DNA of 27,348 bases from a bacterium (GTDB taxonomy: Bacteria; Bacillota; Clostridia; Oscillospirales; Acutalibacteraceae). The DNA is taken from assembly GCA_004560045.1 (NCBI GenBank), contig SFWF01000027.1, positions 1 through 27,348 on the forward strand, written 5' to 3'. The notes beneath the pieces were generated by a model. The model was not told the origin of the DNA. It searched no databases and was given only the letters and a program-made list of their open reading frames with translations. Positions 14,194 to 21,207 of this stretch are shown in pieces; the stretch's first letter is position 1; each line of letters begins with the position of its first letter. The translations under genes were made by a program, and so were the position numbers.

Positions 14194-15441
14194 ATGTACG
14201 AAAATCTTATGAATTCTATCGGCTTTGTCGCCGAGTACGACCCCGAGGTCGCCTCTGCTATGGCCCTTGAGCACAAGCGTCAGCAGAATAACATCGAGCT
14301 TATCGCTTCGGAAAACTTCGTTTCCCCTGCGGTTATGGCGGCAATGGGCTCAATTCTTACCAATAAATACGCCGAGGGTCTCCCCGGAAAGCGTTACTAC
14401 GGCGGTTGCGTAAACGTAGATATCGTTGAAAACATCGCAAGAGACCGCGCCTGTGCCCTCTTCGGAGCCGACCACGCAAACGTTCAGCCTCACTCGGGCG
14501 CTCAGGCCAATATGGCGGCATATTCCGCCGTTATCGAGCACGGCGATACCGTTATGGGAATGAACCTTGCCCACGGCGGTCACCTTACCCACGGCTCCCC
14601 CGTAAACGCTTCGGGTAAAAACTATAACTTCGTTCCCTACGGCGTTGGCGACGACGGATATATCGACTATGCCCAAATGAGAAAAATTGCTTTAGAGTGC
14701 AGACCTAAGCTCATCGTCGCAGGTGCCTCGGCCTACTGCCGCGAGATCAAATTCGACGTAATTTCCGACATTGCCAAGGAGGTCGGCGCCCTCTTTATGG
14801 TGGATATGGCCCACATCGCAGGTCTTGTTGCCGCAGGACTTCATATGAGCCCCGTACCCTATGCCGACATCGTTACCACCACTACCCACAAAACCCTCCG
14901 CGGTCCCAGAGGCGGTCTTATCCTCTGTAAGGAGGAGCTTGCAAAGGCTATCGACAAGGCTGTATTCCCCGGAAATCAGGGCGGTCCCTTAATGCACGTT
15001 ATCGCCGCTAAGGCAGTTTGCTTCGGCGAGGCCTTAAAGCCCGAATTCAAGGAGTATCAGCAGAGAATTATCGATAACGCTAAGGCCCTGGCAAAGGGCC
15101 TTACCTCCCGCGGAATCAATCTCGTATCGGGCGGCACCGACAACCACCTTATGCTGGTCGACCTTATCGGAACCGAGGTTACGGGCAAGGAGCTTGAGCA
15201 TCGTCTCGACGAGGTCAACATCACCGCTAACAAGAACGCTATTCCGAACGATCCTCAGTCCCCCTTCATCACCTCGGGCCTTCGTATCGGCACCCCTGCC
15301 GCTACCACCCGCGGTCTTAACACCGAGGACTTCGACAAGATCGCCGAATTCATCGCCCTTGCTATCAATGATTTCGAGGGACACAAGGAATATATCAAAA
15401 ACGGCGTAGCAGAAATCTGTAAGAAATATCCTTTATATTGA
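14194..15441 (+). CDS. glyA: Serine hydroxymethyltransferase
   Basis: This 415-residue PLP enzyme interconverts serine and glycine with tetrahydrofolate, the main source of one-carbon units. It matches GlyA over its full length: NIELIASENFVSPAVMAAMG (about 34-53), NKYAEGLPGKRYYGGC (about 58-73), NVQPHSGAQANMA, and the PLP-lysine motif TTTTHKTLRGPRGG. The C-terminal GLRIGTPAATTRG is also typical. AAGGAGG lies upstream of the ATG. It is probably monocistronic: its own promoter precedes it and about 600 bases of repeats follow. No glycine riboswitch is seen. Confidence 0.96.
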   Translation: MYENLMNSIGFVAEYDPEVASAMALEHKRQQNNIELIASENFVSPAVMAAMGSILTNKYAEGLPGKRYYGGCVNVDIVENIARDRACALFGADHANVQPHSGAQANMAAYSAVIEHGDTVMGMNLAHGGHLTHGSPVNASGKNYNFVPYGVGDDGYIDYAQMRKIALECRPKLIVAGASAYCREIKFDVISDIAKEVGALFMVDMAHIAGLVAAGLHMSPVPYADIVTTTTHKTLRGPRGGLILCKEELAKAIDKAVFPGNQGGPLMHVIAAKAVCFGEALKPEFKEYQQRIIDNAKALAKGLTSRGINLVSGGTDNHLMLVDLIGTEVTGKELEHRLDEVNITANKNAIPNDPQSPFITSGLRIGTPAATTRGLNTEDFDKIAEFIALAINDFEGHKEYIKNGVAEICKKYPLY

Positions 15442-15680
15442 TCTAAGCAGTATAGTCTGATCTTTAGGGAAGAGGGAAGAGGGAAAAGGGGATGCTAATT
15501 TATCCCCTATCTCGCTGACATCCCCCTCTTCCCTTGTCCCTTTTTCCTAACGCACAAAAACGTTAGAACAAACTGAAGTATATTCTGATCTTTAGGGAAG
15601 AGGGAAGAGGGAAAAGGGGATGCTAATTTATCCCCTATCTCGCTGACGTCCCCCTCTTCCCTTATCCCTTTTCCCTAACA
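15442..15680. repeat. Two tandem copies of a 128-bp purine/pyrimidine palindromic module
   Basis: The stretch from 15451 is repeated with a 128-bp offset (15579 onward) at near identity for about 100 bases. Each copy has a purine arm with AGGGAAG heptads (15465-15492 and 15593-15620), a 24-base centre, and a pyrimidine arm of TTCCC heptads. The arms are imperfect inverted repeats of about 33 bases. Each copy ends in CCTAAC(G/A)CACAAA. The second module can be set at 15553-15680. No gene is seen. Confidence 0.85.
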
Positions 15681-15959
15681 CACAAATCTTCCCTTGTCCC
15701 TTTTCCATAACACACAAAAACGTTGTTTCCGCGAAACGAAACAAATAACATTTGCTGCTTTGCAATGATCTTAATTATTTAACCGAAGAACAAACTTGTG
15801 AAACAATTGCTCTTTGCGAAGAAATAAGTAAAATGCTTAACACTATGATCATAAAGCTATCCGGAAAGATCAATTAAAATTCTTTTTTTCATCTTATTGA
15901 AGACCCCCTCTTCCCTTATCCCTTTTCCCTAACGCACAAATCTTCCCTTGTCCCTAACA
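15681..15959 (+). repeat. Internally deleted copy of the four-helix-bundle module (279 bp)
   Basis: This unit repeats the next one (15960-16505). Positions 15681-15751 match it at an offset of 279, and 15755-15959 match at an offset of 545-546. About 267 bases are therefore missing, namely the start and first two thirds of the four-helix-bundle gene. Flanks on both sides are conserved, including AACGTTGTTTCCGCGAAACG at 15720-15739, which holds the CGTTGTTTCCGCGAAACG part. Confidence 0.88.
15755..15877 (+). pseudogene. 3' fragment of a four-helix-bundle (S23/IVP) gene
   Basis: These bases encode the last 40 residues of the protein made from 16054-16422, from LLCNDLNYL to the end, with one Val-to-Ile change and the same stop codon. 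No start codon or N-terminal part remains, because the upstream deletion joins the flank directly to the 3' part. It is therefore not expected to make protein. The near identity to the intact copy shows that the duplication is recent. Confidence 0.88.
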
Positions 15960-16505
15960 CACAATTCTTCCCATGTCCCTTTTCCCTAACATATAAAAAC
16001 GTTGTTTCCGCGAAACGAAACATAGAACATTATGTTTTACGGTGGTGAATTATATGGCATACTCTCATTTCAGCGAATTGCTCGTTTGGCAAAAGAGTAT
16101 GATTTTATGTAAAAAAACCTATGCGCTGGCCGCCTTCCTTCCAAAGGAAGAACTCTTCGCTCTGACTTCGCAAATAAAACGTGCCGCCGTTTCCGTTCCT
16201 TCCAACATTGCAGAAGGCAGTTCGAGAAATACTACTAAAGACTATATAAATTTTCTTTCTATCGCTCGTGGATCTAATTCTGAATTGTGGACTCAACTTC
16301 TGCTTTGCAATGATCTTAATTATTTAACCGAAGAACAAACTTGTGAAACAATTGCTCTTTGCGAAGAAATAAGTAAAATGCTTAACACTATGATCGTAAA
16401 GCTATCCGGAAAGATCAATTAAAATTCTTTTTCTTCATCTTACTGAAGACCCCCTCTTCCCTTATCCCTTTTCCCTAACGCACAAATCTTCCCTTGTCCC
16501 TAACA
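15960..16505 (+). mobile_element. Intact module carrying the four-helix-bundle gene (546 bp)
   Basis: This unit starts CACAATTCTTCCC and ends just before the next CACAAACCTTCCC at 16506, so it is bounded by short direct repeats of the array junction. It holds a 5' flank with CGTTGTTTCCGCGAAACG, an S23/IVP-type gene and a 3' flank with TTCCC heptads. No transposase is present, and mobility is inferred only from the duplicated and deleted copy next to it. Confidence 0.5.
16054..16422 (+). CDS. Four-helix-bundle protein (23S rRNA intervening sequence protein family)
   Basis: This 122-residue protein matches the S23/IVP four-helix-bundle family (TIGR02436): FSELLVWQKSM at the start, RAAVSVPSNIAEGSSRNTTKDYINFL (about 47-72) and IARGSNSELWTQL (about 74-86). 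Members occur in 23S rRNA intervening sequences and as relatives of the Avd accessory protein of diversity-generating retroelements; the function of free-standing copies is unknown. I chose ATG at 16054 with GGTGGTGA just upstream; a GTG at 16042 overlaps that site. The gene is visibly richer in A and T than its neighbours and uses different codons (AAA, AAT, TTA), which suggests transfer. It sits inside the repeat module at 15960-16505, next to a deleted copy. Confidence 0.88.
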   Translation: MAYSHFSELLVWQKSMILCKKTYALAAFLPKEELFALTSQIKRAAVSVPSNIAEGSSRNTTKDYINFLSIARGSNSELWTQLLLCNDLNYLTEEQTCETIALCEEISKMLNTMIVKLSGKIN

Positions 16506-16540
16506 CACAAACCTTCCCTTTTCCCTAACTATCAATCTTT
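16506..16540. repeat. Partial third module end before rarA
   Basis: CACAAACCTTCCCTTTTCCC repeats the start of the two preceding modules, then the repeat sequence stops and the rarA ribosome binding site begins. Confidence 0.7.
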
Positions 16541-16555
16541 AAGGCGGTGATAAAA

Positions 16556-17821
16556 ATGAGCAAGCCCCTTGCCGACCGAGTTCGGCCGAAAAATTTAGAC
16601 GAGGTCGCGGGTCAGAAGCATCTTTTGGCTCCGGGCAAGGTCCTTCGCCGCATTATCGAGTCGGGAGAAATTCCCAACCTGATTTTCTACGGTCCCTCGG
16701 GTGTCGGAAAGACCACCGTTGCCCGCATAATCGCCGAAAAAAGCGGTAAAAAGCTCTATCATTTAAACGCTACCACCGCCTCCACCTCGGATATCAAGGC
16801 CATAATCGGCGACCTTGGCGGAATAGATACTGCGGGCGGCGTACTGCTTTACCTCGACGAGATTCAGTCCTTTAACAAAAAGCAGCAGCAGATCCTGCTC
16901 GAATATATCGAGACGGGTGACATAACCCTCATCGCCTCCACCACCGAAAACCCCTTCTTCTACGTTTATAACGCGATTCTCTCGAGAAGCACGGTATTCG
17001 AGTTTAAGGAGCTTTCCCCCGACGATATCGTCGAGCCCATAAAGCGTGCCGCCGAGTTTTTGGCCGAGGAAAAGGGAATTTCGGTAGTCCTCCCCGAGGA
17101 GGTCGCCAAAAAAATCGCCCGTTCGGCCTCGGGAGACGTCCGCAGGGCCCTTAACACCTTGGAGCTTTGCGTTCTCACCTGCACGAGCGACGGCGCCGCC
17201 GAGATAGACGACGAGGTCTGTGAGCAGCTCCTTGCCCACAGCTCGGTACGCTACGACCGCGAGGGCGACGAGCATTACGACATTTTGTCGGCCTATCAGA
17301 AATCTATGAGAGGCTCCGACCCCGACGCCGCGGTCTACTATTTAGCAAGACTTCTTGCGGCAGGAGATCTGCCGAGCGCCTGCAGAAGACTTATGGTCTG
17401 CGCCTGCGAGGACGTAGGACTTGCCTATCCGCAGATAATTCCCATAGTTAAATCGGCGGTTGATATCGCGAATGCGGTAGGACTTCCCGAAGCCGCCATT
17501 CCCCTTGCCGACGCGGTGGTTTTAGTTGCCCTTTCCCCCAAGAGCAACACCGCCCACGACGCAGTTTTTGCGGCGATGGATATAGTAAACTCGGGCAAGG
17601 GCGGAAGCGTTCCCCGTCACCTTCAGAATAAGCATTTCGACGGGGCTGATCAGGCAAATCCCGGTCAGTTTTACAAGTACCCACATTCCTTCCCAAATCG
17701 CTGGGTGGAGCAGCAATATCTTCCCGACTCTATTAAGAATATGAAATTCTATCAGCCGGGCGATAACAAAACCGAGCAGAAATTTAAGGAATATTGGGAT
17801 ATAATCAAAAACAGAAAGTAA
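16556..17821 (+). CDS. rarA: Replication-associated recombination protein A (RarA/MgsA)
   Basis: This 421-residue AAA+ ATPase acts at stalled replication forks as a tetramer. It matches RarA/MgsA/WRNIP1: PLADRVRPKNLDEVAGQKHLL (5-25), Walker A GPSGVGKTT (about 48-56), Walker B LLYLDEIQSFNKKQQ (about 99-113), and sensor 1 IASTTENP. The C-terminal tetramerisation domain contains RRLMVCACEDVGLAYP, and LQNKHFDGADQANPGQFYKYPH lies near the end. ATG at 16556 is used because AAGGCGGTGA (16541-16550) lies five bases upstream; an in-frame GTG at 16547 lies in that site. A Gfo/Idh/MocA gene follows after 13 bases. Confidence 0.95.
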   Translation: MSKPLADRVRPKNLDEVAGQKHLLAPGKVLRRIIESGEIPNLIFYGPSGVGKTTVARIIAEKSGKKLYHLNATTASTSDIKAIIGDLGGIDTAGGVLLYLDEIQSFNKKQQQILLEYIETGDITLIASTTENPFFYVYNAILSRSTVFEFKELSPDDIVEPIKRAAEFLAEEKGISVVLPEEVAKKIARSASGDVRRALNTLELCVLTCTSDGAAEIDDEVCEQLLAHSSVRYDREGDEHYDILSAYQKSMRGSDPDAAVYYLARLLAAGDLPSACRRLMVCACEDVGLAYPQIIPIVKSAVDIANAVGLPEAAIPLADAVVLVALSPKSNTAHDAVFAAMDIVNSGKGGSVPRHLQNKHFDGADQANPGQFYKYPHSFPNRWVEQQYLPDSIKNMKFYQPGDNKTEQKFKEYWDIIKNRK

Positions 17822-17834
17822 AGGAGATTTTATT

Positions 17835-18926
17835 ATGAGCAAGGTTATTAAGGTTGGTATAATCGGTTGCGGCGGTATCGCCAACTGCAAGCATATGCCC
17901 TCCCTTAAAAAGGTTAAGGACTGTGAAATGGTTGCCTTCTGCGACATCGTTGAGTCAAAAGCCGTAGCAGCCGCCGAAAAGTTCGGAGTCGAAGGCGCAA
18001 AGGTTTTTACCGACTATAAGGAGCTTTTAAAGCTTACCGACATCGACGTCGTTCATGTCTGCACCCCCAACCGCTCACACAGCTTTATTACGGTTGACGC
18101 ATTAGAGGCGGGAAAGCACGTGCTTTGTGAAAAGCCTATGGCTATAAATTCTGCCGAGGCCAAAAAGATGCTCGATGCCGCAAAGCGCACGGGCAAAAAG
18201 CTCTCTATCGGATATCAGAACCGTTTCCGCCGCGATGTACAGTTCCTTAAAAAGGAGGCCGACACCGGCCGCTTCGGCGACATTTACTACGCAAAGGCTA
18301 CCGCCCTCAGAAGAAGAGCCGTTCCCACCTGGGGCGTGTTCCTTAACGAGTATGAGCAGGGCGGCGGTCCCCTTATCGATATCGGTACCCACGCTCTCGA
18401 TCTGACCCTCTGGACCCTTAACAATTATAAGCCCAAATACTGTGTCGGAACTACATATCATAAGCTAAACTCTATGAAGCAGCAGGCCAACGCCTGGGGC
18501 GACTGGGATCCCGAAAAGTTTACGGTCGAGGACAGCGCCTTCGGCTTTATCGTTATGGAAAACGGAGCCACGATAGTTCTCGAATCCTCCTGGGCCCTTA
18601 ACTCCCTGGATACCCGCGAGGCGGTCACCTCCTTCTGCGGAACCTTAGGCGGTGCCGATATGATCGACGGCCTCAGAATAAACGGGGTCAAGCACAATAC
18701 GCAGTACGTCGAGAAGCCCGATTTCTCGGTGGGCGGAGTTGCCTTTAACGACGGAGTCGCAGGCGAATCGGACGCCGACGCAGAGGAAAGACTCTGGATC
18801 GAGGCGATAAGAAACGATACCGATCCCGTAACCCTCCCCGAGCAGGCCTACGTCGTTACCCGCATACTCGAGGGCATCTACGAATCGGCCAAGACCGGCG
18901 ATATCTACAGATTTACCGAAGAATAA
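17835..18926 (+). CDS. Gfo/Idh/MocA family oxidoreductase
   Basis: This 363-residue protein is an NAD(P)-dependent sugar or cyclitol dehydrogenase of the Gfo/Idh/MocA family. The Rossmann motif GIIGCGGIANCKHMPSL (8-24) binds the cofactor, and HVCTPNRSHSFITVDALEAG with EKPMA (about 96-100) forms the catalytic lysine region. GGGPLIDIGTHALDLTLW (about 177-194) carries the conserved Asp and His of the active site. The substrate cannot be deduced. AAGGAG precedes the ATG. It starts 13 bases after rarA, so it may be cotranscribed with it, though the functions appear unrelated. A strong terminator follows. Confidence 0.92.
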   Translation: MSKVIKVGIIGCGGIANCKHMPSLKKVKDCEMVAFCDIVESKAVAAAEKFGVEGAKVFTDYKELLKLTDIDVVHVCTPNRSHSFITVDALEAGKHVLCEKPMAINSAEAKKMLDAAKRTGKKLSIGYQNRFRRDVQFLKKEADTGRFGDIYYAKATALRRRAVPTWGVFLNEYEQGGGPLIDIGTHALDLTLWTLNNYKPKYCVGTTYHKLNSMKQQANAWGDWDPEKFTVEDSAFGFIVMENGATIVLESSWALNSLDTREAVTSFCGTLGGADMIDGLRINGVKHNTQYVEKPDFSVGGVAFNDGVAGESDADAEERLWIEAIRNDTDPVTLPEQAYVVTRILEGIYESAKTGDIYRFTEE

Positions 18927-18930
18927 TTTT

Positions 18931-18959
18931 AAAAGGAAGCCAATCGGCTTCCTTTTTTT
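18931..18959 (+). terminator. Strong intrinsic terminator
   Basis: An 11-bp perfect stem (18931-18941 with 18946-18956) with an AATC loop is followed by a T-run to 18959, just past the Gfo/Idh/MocA stop codon. Confidence 0.93.
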
Positions 18960-18960
18960 G

Positions 18961-19020
18961 TAGGTTGCAGATACCGAGCACTTCGTGCAGAGATTACTGA
19001 CAACCGATAGCCGATCCAAG
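18961..19020. repeat. Short intergenic repeat remnant
   Basis: It contains AGATACCGAG, shared with the repeats near pgeF, a GCAC-TTCG-TGC hairpin, and GACAACC-GATAGCC-GATCC, which has a 7-bp period. It lies between the terminator and the DeoR promoter. Confidence 0.5.
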
Positions 19021-19022
19021 CA

Positions 19023-19051
19023 TTGACAGTTGGGAAATATTGTGATATAAT
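19023..19051 (+). promoter_or_regulatory. Consensus promoter of the DeoR-MFS operon
   Basis: TTGACA (19023-19028), a 17-base spacer and TATAAT (19046-19051) match the sigma-A consensus in every base. The DeoR-type ATG is 25 bases further on. Such a strong promoter suggests that repression, possibly by the DeoR protein itself, sets its output. Confidence 0.85.
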
Positions 19052-19075
19052 GCGAAACGTTGGAGTTGATTTGTT

Positions 19076-19846
19076 ATGTTGTCCTTCGAACGACGAAACG
19101 CGATATGCGATATTATTAAAAGGCAGGGCCGAGCCGATATAACCGAGCTTGTAAACAAATTCGGAGTGTCGTCCGAGACGGTACGAAAGGACCTTATCCT
19201 TCTTGAAAAGCAGGGTCACCTGCGCCGCGTTCACGGCGGAGCCTTGTTGATAGGCGGCTCGGTGCCGACCCTTTCTCTCGACCAGCGGGCAGAACTGCAC
19301 CGCGACAAAAAGCGGGAGCTTTGCCGCTATGCCCTTTCCCTTATCGAGGAGGACGACTGGCTCTTCCTCGACGCAGGCTCCACCACCGACGAGCTGATTC
19401 CCCTTCTGGCCGAGAATTTTAAAAGACTTCATATCGTAACCTATCACGCAACCCTCGTAAACAGGCTCTCCTCCTGCCCCGATTTTGAGATATTCGTTTG
19501 CGGTGGACGGCTTGAGCAGACAGAGGAATATTTCTACGGACCCCTTACCGAGGCGGCCCTCCGCTCCTTCAGGGTAGATAAGGCCTTTATCTGCCCCTCC
19601 GCCTTTTCCCTTGACGCAGGGGCAACCTCCTGCCATTTTGAATGTATCTCCATAATGCAGACCGCCGCCGGCATTGCCGACAAGGTCTATATTCTTGCAG
19701 ACAGCGAAAAGATAGAAAAAATCGGTAACTTCCGTCTTTTCGGGGCCGATAAGCCCGACGGCATCGTTACCGATTCGAATATAAATGAAGAAATATATGC
19801 CCTTTACCGCGAAAACGGAATAAGGGTTATAAGAGGCAAGCTATGA
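19076..19846 (+). CDS. DeoR/GlpR family transcriptional regulator
   Basis: This 256-residue protein has the two-domain DeoR layout. The N-terminal winged helix-turn-helix runs RRNAICDIIKRQGRADITELVNKFGVSSETVRKDL (about 5-40), then LRRVHGGALL. The sugar-phosphate sensing domain follows, with LDAGSTTDEL (about 99-108), the FVCGGRLE stretch and ADSEKI near the end. Family members are repressors that respond to phosphorylated sugars. GGAG lies ten bases before the ATG. Its TGA stop overlaps the ATG of the MFS transporter (ATGA), so the two are a coupled unit and the regulator probably controls the transporter. Confidence 0.92.
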   Translation: MLSFERRNAICDIIKRQGRADITELVNKFGVSSETVRKDLILLEKQGHLRRVHGGALLIGGSVPTLSLDQRAELHRDKKRELCRYALSLIEEDDWLFLDAGSTTDELIPLLAENFKRLHIVTYHATLVNRLSSCPDFEIFVCGGRLEQTEEYFYGPLTEAALRSFRVDKAFICPSAFSLDAGATSCHFECISIMQTAAGIADKVYILADSEKIEKIGNFRLFGADKPDGIVTDSNINEEIYALYRENGIRVIRGKL

Positions 19847-21099
19847 ACAACTATTCCAAGGATATTTTAAAACACAAAAATCGCCGCATACCCCCTATCG
19901 TTATACTTTGTGCCTTTGTTTATATGGTCAGCTATCTCGGCAGGCTGAGCTTTTCCTCGGTTATGGTTGAGATGATAGAGGAGGGCTTTGACAAGGCCCT
20001 TATCGCCATTCCCGTAACCGCTCTTTCGGTAACCTACGGTATCGGTCAGCTTGTTTCGGGCTATCTCGGCGACCGCATAAGCCCCGAAAAGATGATATTT
20101 ACGGGACTTATCATCTCGGCGGTGATGAATTTTTCGATTCCCTTTGTCTCCGCCTCTATCATCGCAATGACGGCAGTATGGTCTGTAAACGGCTTTGCGC
20201 AGGCCATGATGTGGCCCCCGATAGTCAAAATTTTAACCACCCGTCTTTCTCCCGAGGCTTATCATAAAAACGTAGTCTACATCGGTTGGGGCTCCTCGAT
20301 AGGAACCATTATAATCTACCTTTTCGCCCCCTTTGCAATTTCTCTGGCAGGCTGGAAGCCGGTATTTTATTTTGCCGCCGCCTGCGCCCTTACCCTTGCG
20401 ATCGTCTGGATCCTTACGGTCTACCGAGCCGAAGCCCGTGAGGAGGGTCGAACCGAATCGACTACCGTTTCGGCCGCCGCAGAGCGCAAGCCCTTCCATA
20501 GCTTTGCCGTAATTCTTCTCGGAGCTATCCTTATCTCCATCGCCCTTCAGGGAATACTGAGGGACGGAATCGCCAACTGGATGCCGACCTACATAACCGA
20601 GGTCTTTAAGGTCGACAGCACGGTATCGATCTTAACGGGAATTGCCCTTCCCGTATTCAGTATGTTTATAATGTGGTTTTCGGCCTTCGTTTACCGAAGG
20701 CTCATAAAAAACGAGTCGATATGCGCCGCGCTGTTTTTCGGACTTTGCGGAATTTCCCTCGGGGTATTATCCTTTGCCTCTGCCGCCTCGGCGGTCCTTT
20801 CGGTGGTTTGTCTTATGGTGGCCAATGCCGCGACCCACGGCGTCAATATGATGTACACGACCCTCGTGGTCCCCAACTTTGCCCACTACGGAAAAACCTC
20901 CTTCGTTACGGGGCTTATAAATTCCTTCGCCTATATCGGAAGCGCAGTTTCCACCTACGGCGTCGCCCTCATTTCGAAGCATTTCGGCTGGAGCGGAACG
21001 ATGGTCTCCCTGCTTGTGGTTTCGGTCCTCGGTATCGTCTTTGCCCTTGTTTCAATTCCCTACCTTAAAAAACTTAAAAATCTTAATAAAATCGACTAA
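19843..21099 (+). CDS. MFS transporter (organophosphate:phosphate antiporter-like)
   Basis: This 418-residue membrane protein has about 12 hydrophobic segments with a central loop near residues 200-215, the usual MFS layout. The N-terminal YMVSYLGRLSFS and the segment VWSVNGFAQAMMWPPIVKIL resemble the GlpT/UhpT group, which exchanges sugar phosphates or glycerol-3-phosphate for phosphate; YLGDRISPEKM is the MFS loop 2-3 motif. Overlap with the DeoR-type gene, whose family senses sugar phosphates, fits uptake of a phosphorylated compound, but the substrate is not proven. The start is the ATG that overlaps the upstream stop codon. Confidence 0.85.
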   Translation: MNNYSKDILKHKNRRIPPIVILCAFVYMVSYLGRLSFSSVMVEMIEEGFDKALIAIPVTALSVTYGIGQLVSGYLGDRISPEKMIFTGLIISAVMNFSIPFVSASIIAMTAVWSVNGFAQAMMWPPIVKILTTRLSPEAYHKNVVYIGWGSSIGTIIIYLFAPFAISLAGWKPVFYFAAACALTLAIVWILTVYRAEAREEGRTESTTVSAAAERKPFHSFAVILLGAILISIALQGILRDGIANWMPTYITEVFKVDSTVSILTGIALPVFSMFIMWFSAFVYRRLIKNESICAALFFGLCGISLGVLSFASAASAVLSVVCLMVANAATHGVNMMYTTLVVPNFAHYGKTSFVTGLINSFAYIGSAVSTYGVALISKHFGWSGTMVSLLVVSVLGIVFALVSIPYLKKLKNLNKID

Positions 21100-21105
21100 A
21101 ATATG

Positions 21106-21138
21106 GCACAAAGAATTGCAACTCGCGACTCTTTGTGC
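21106..21138 (+). promoter_or_regulatory. Inverted repeat over the aminotransferase promoter, candidate operator
   Basis: GCACAAAGAATTGC (21106-21119) and GCGACTCTTTGTGC (21125-21138) are imperfect inverted repeats (12 of 14 positions). They cover the -35 and the spacer and end exactly where the -10 begins. A repressor bound here would block RNA polymerase. It might alternatively act as a weak transcription terminator of the MFS gene, but no T-run follows. Confidence 0.45.
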
Positions 21139-21144
21139 TATAAT
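21116..21144 (+). promoter_or_regulatory. Promoter of the aminotransferase-isomerase pair
   Basis: TTGCAA (21116-21121), a 17-base spacer and TATAAT (21139-21144) lie 63 bases upstream of the ATG at 21208. A partly self-complementary leader (about 21162-21184) follows. Confidence 0.65.
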
Positions 21145-21207
21145 ATTTTATTATCAACCCCCTTCCGCCGCGTGCGACGGAGGTAGCGACTATCTAAAGG
21201 TGATGCT

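Noticed and set aside
15442..16540. CRISPR array
   Set aside because: Repeats are heptads and long modules of unequal size; there are no regular spacers between identical 25-40 base repeats, and no cas genes.
18929..19636. A 235-codon open frame on the minus strand
   Set aside because: It overlaps the DeoR-type gene, its consensus promoter and the terminator; it has no supporting motifs.
21106..21138. Terminator of the MFS gene
   Set aside because: No T-run follows the stem; the placement over the promoter fits an operator better.
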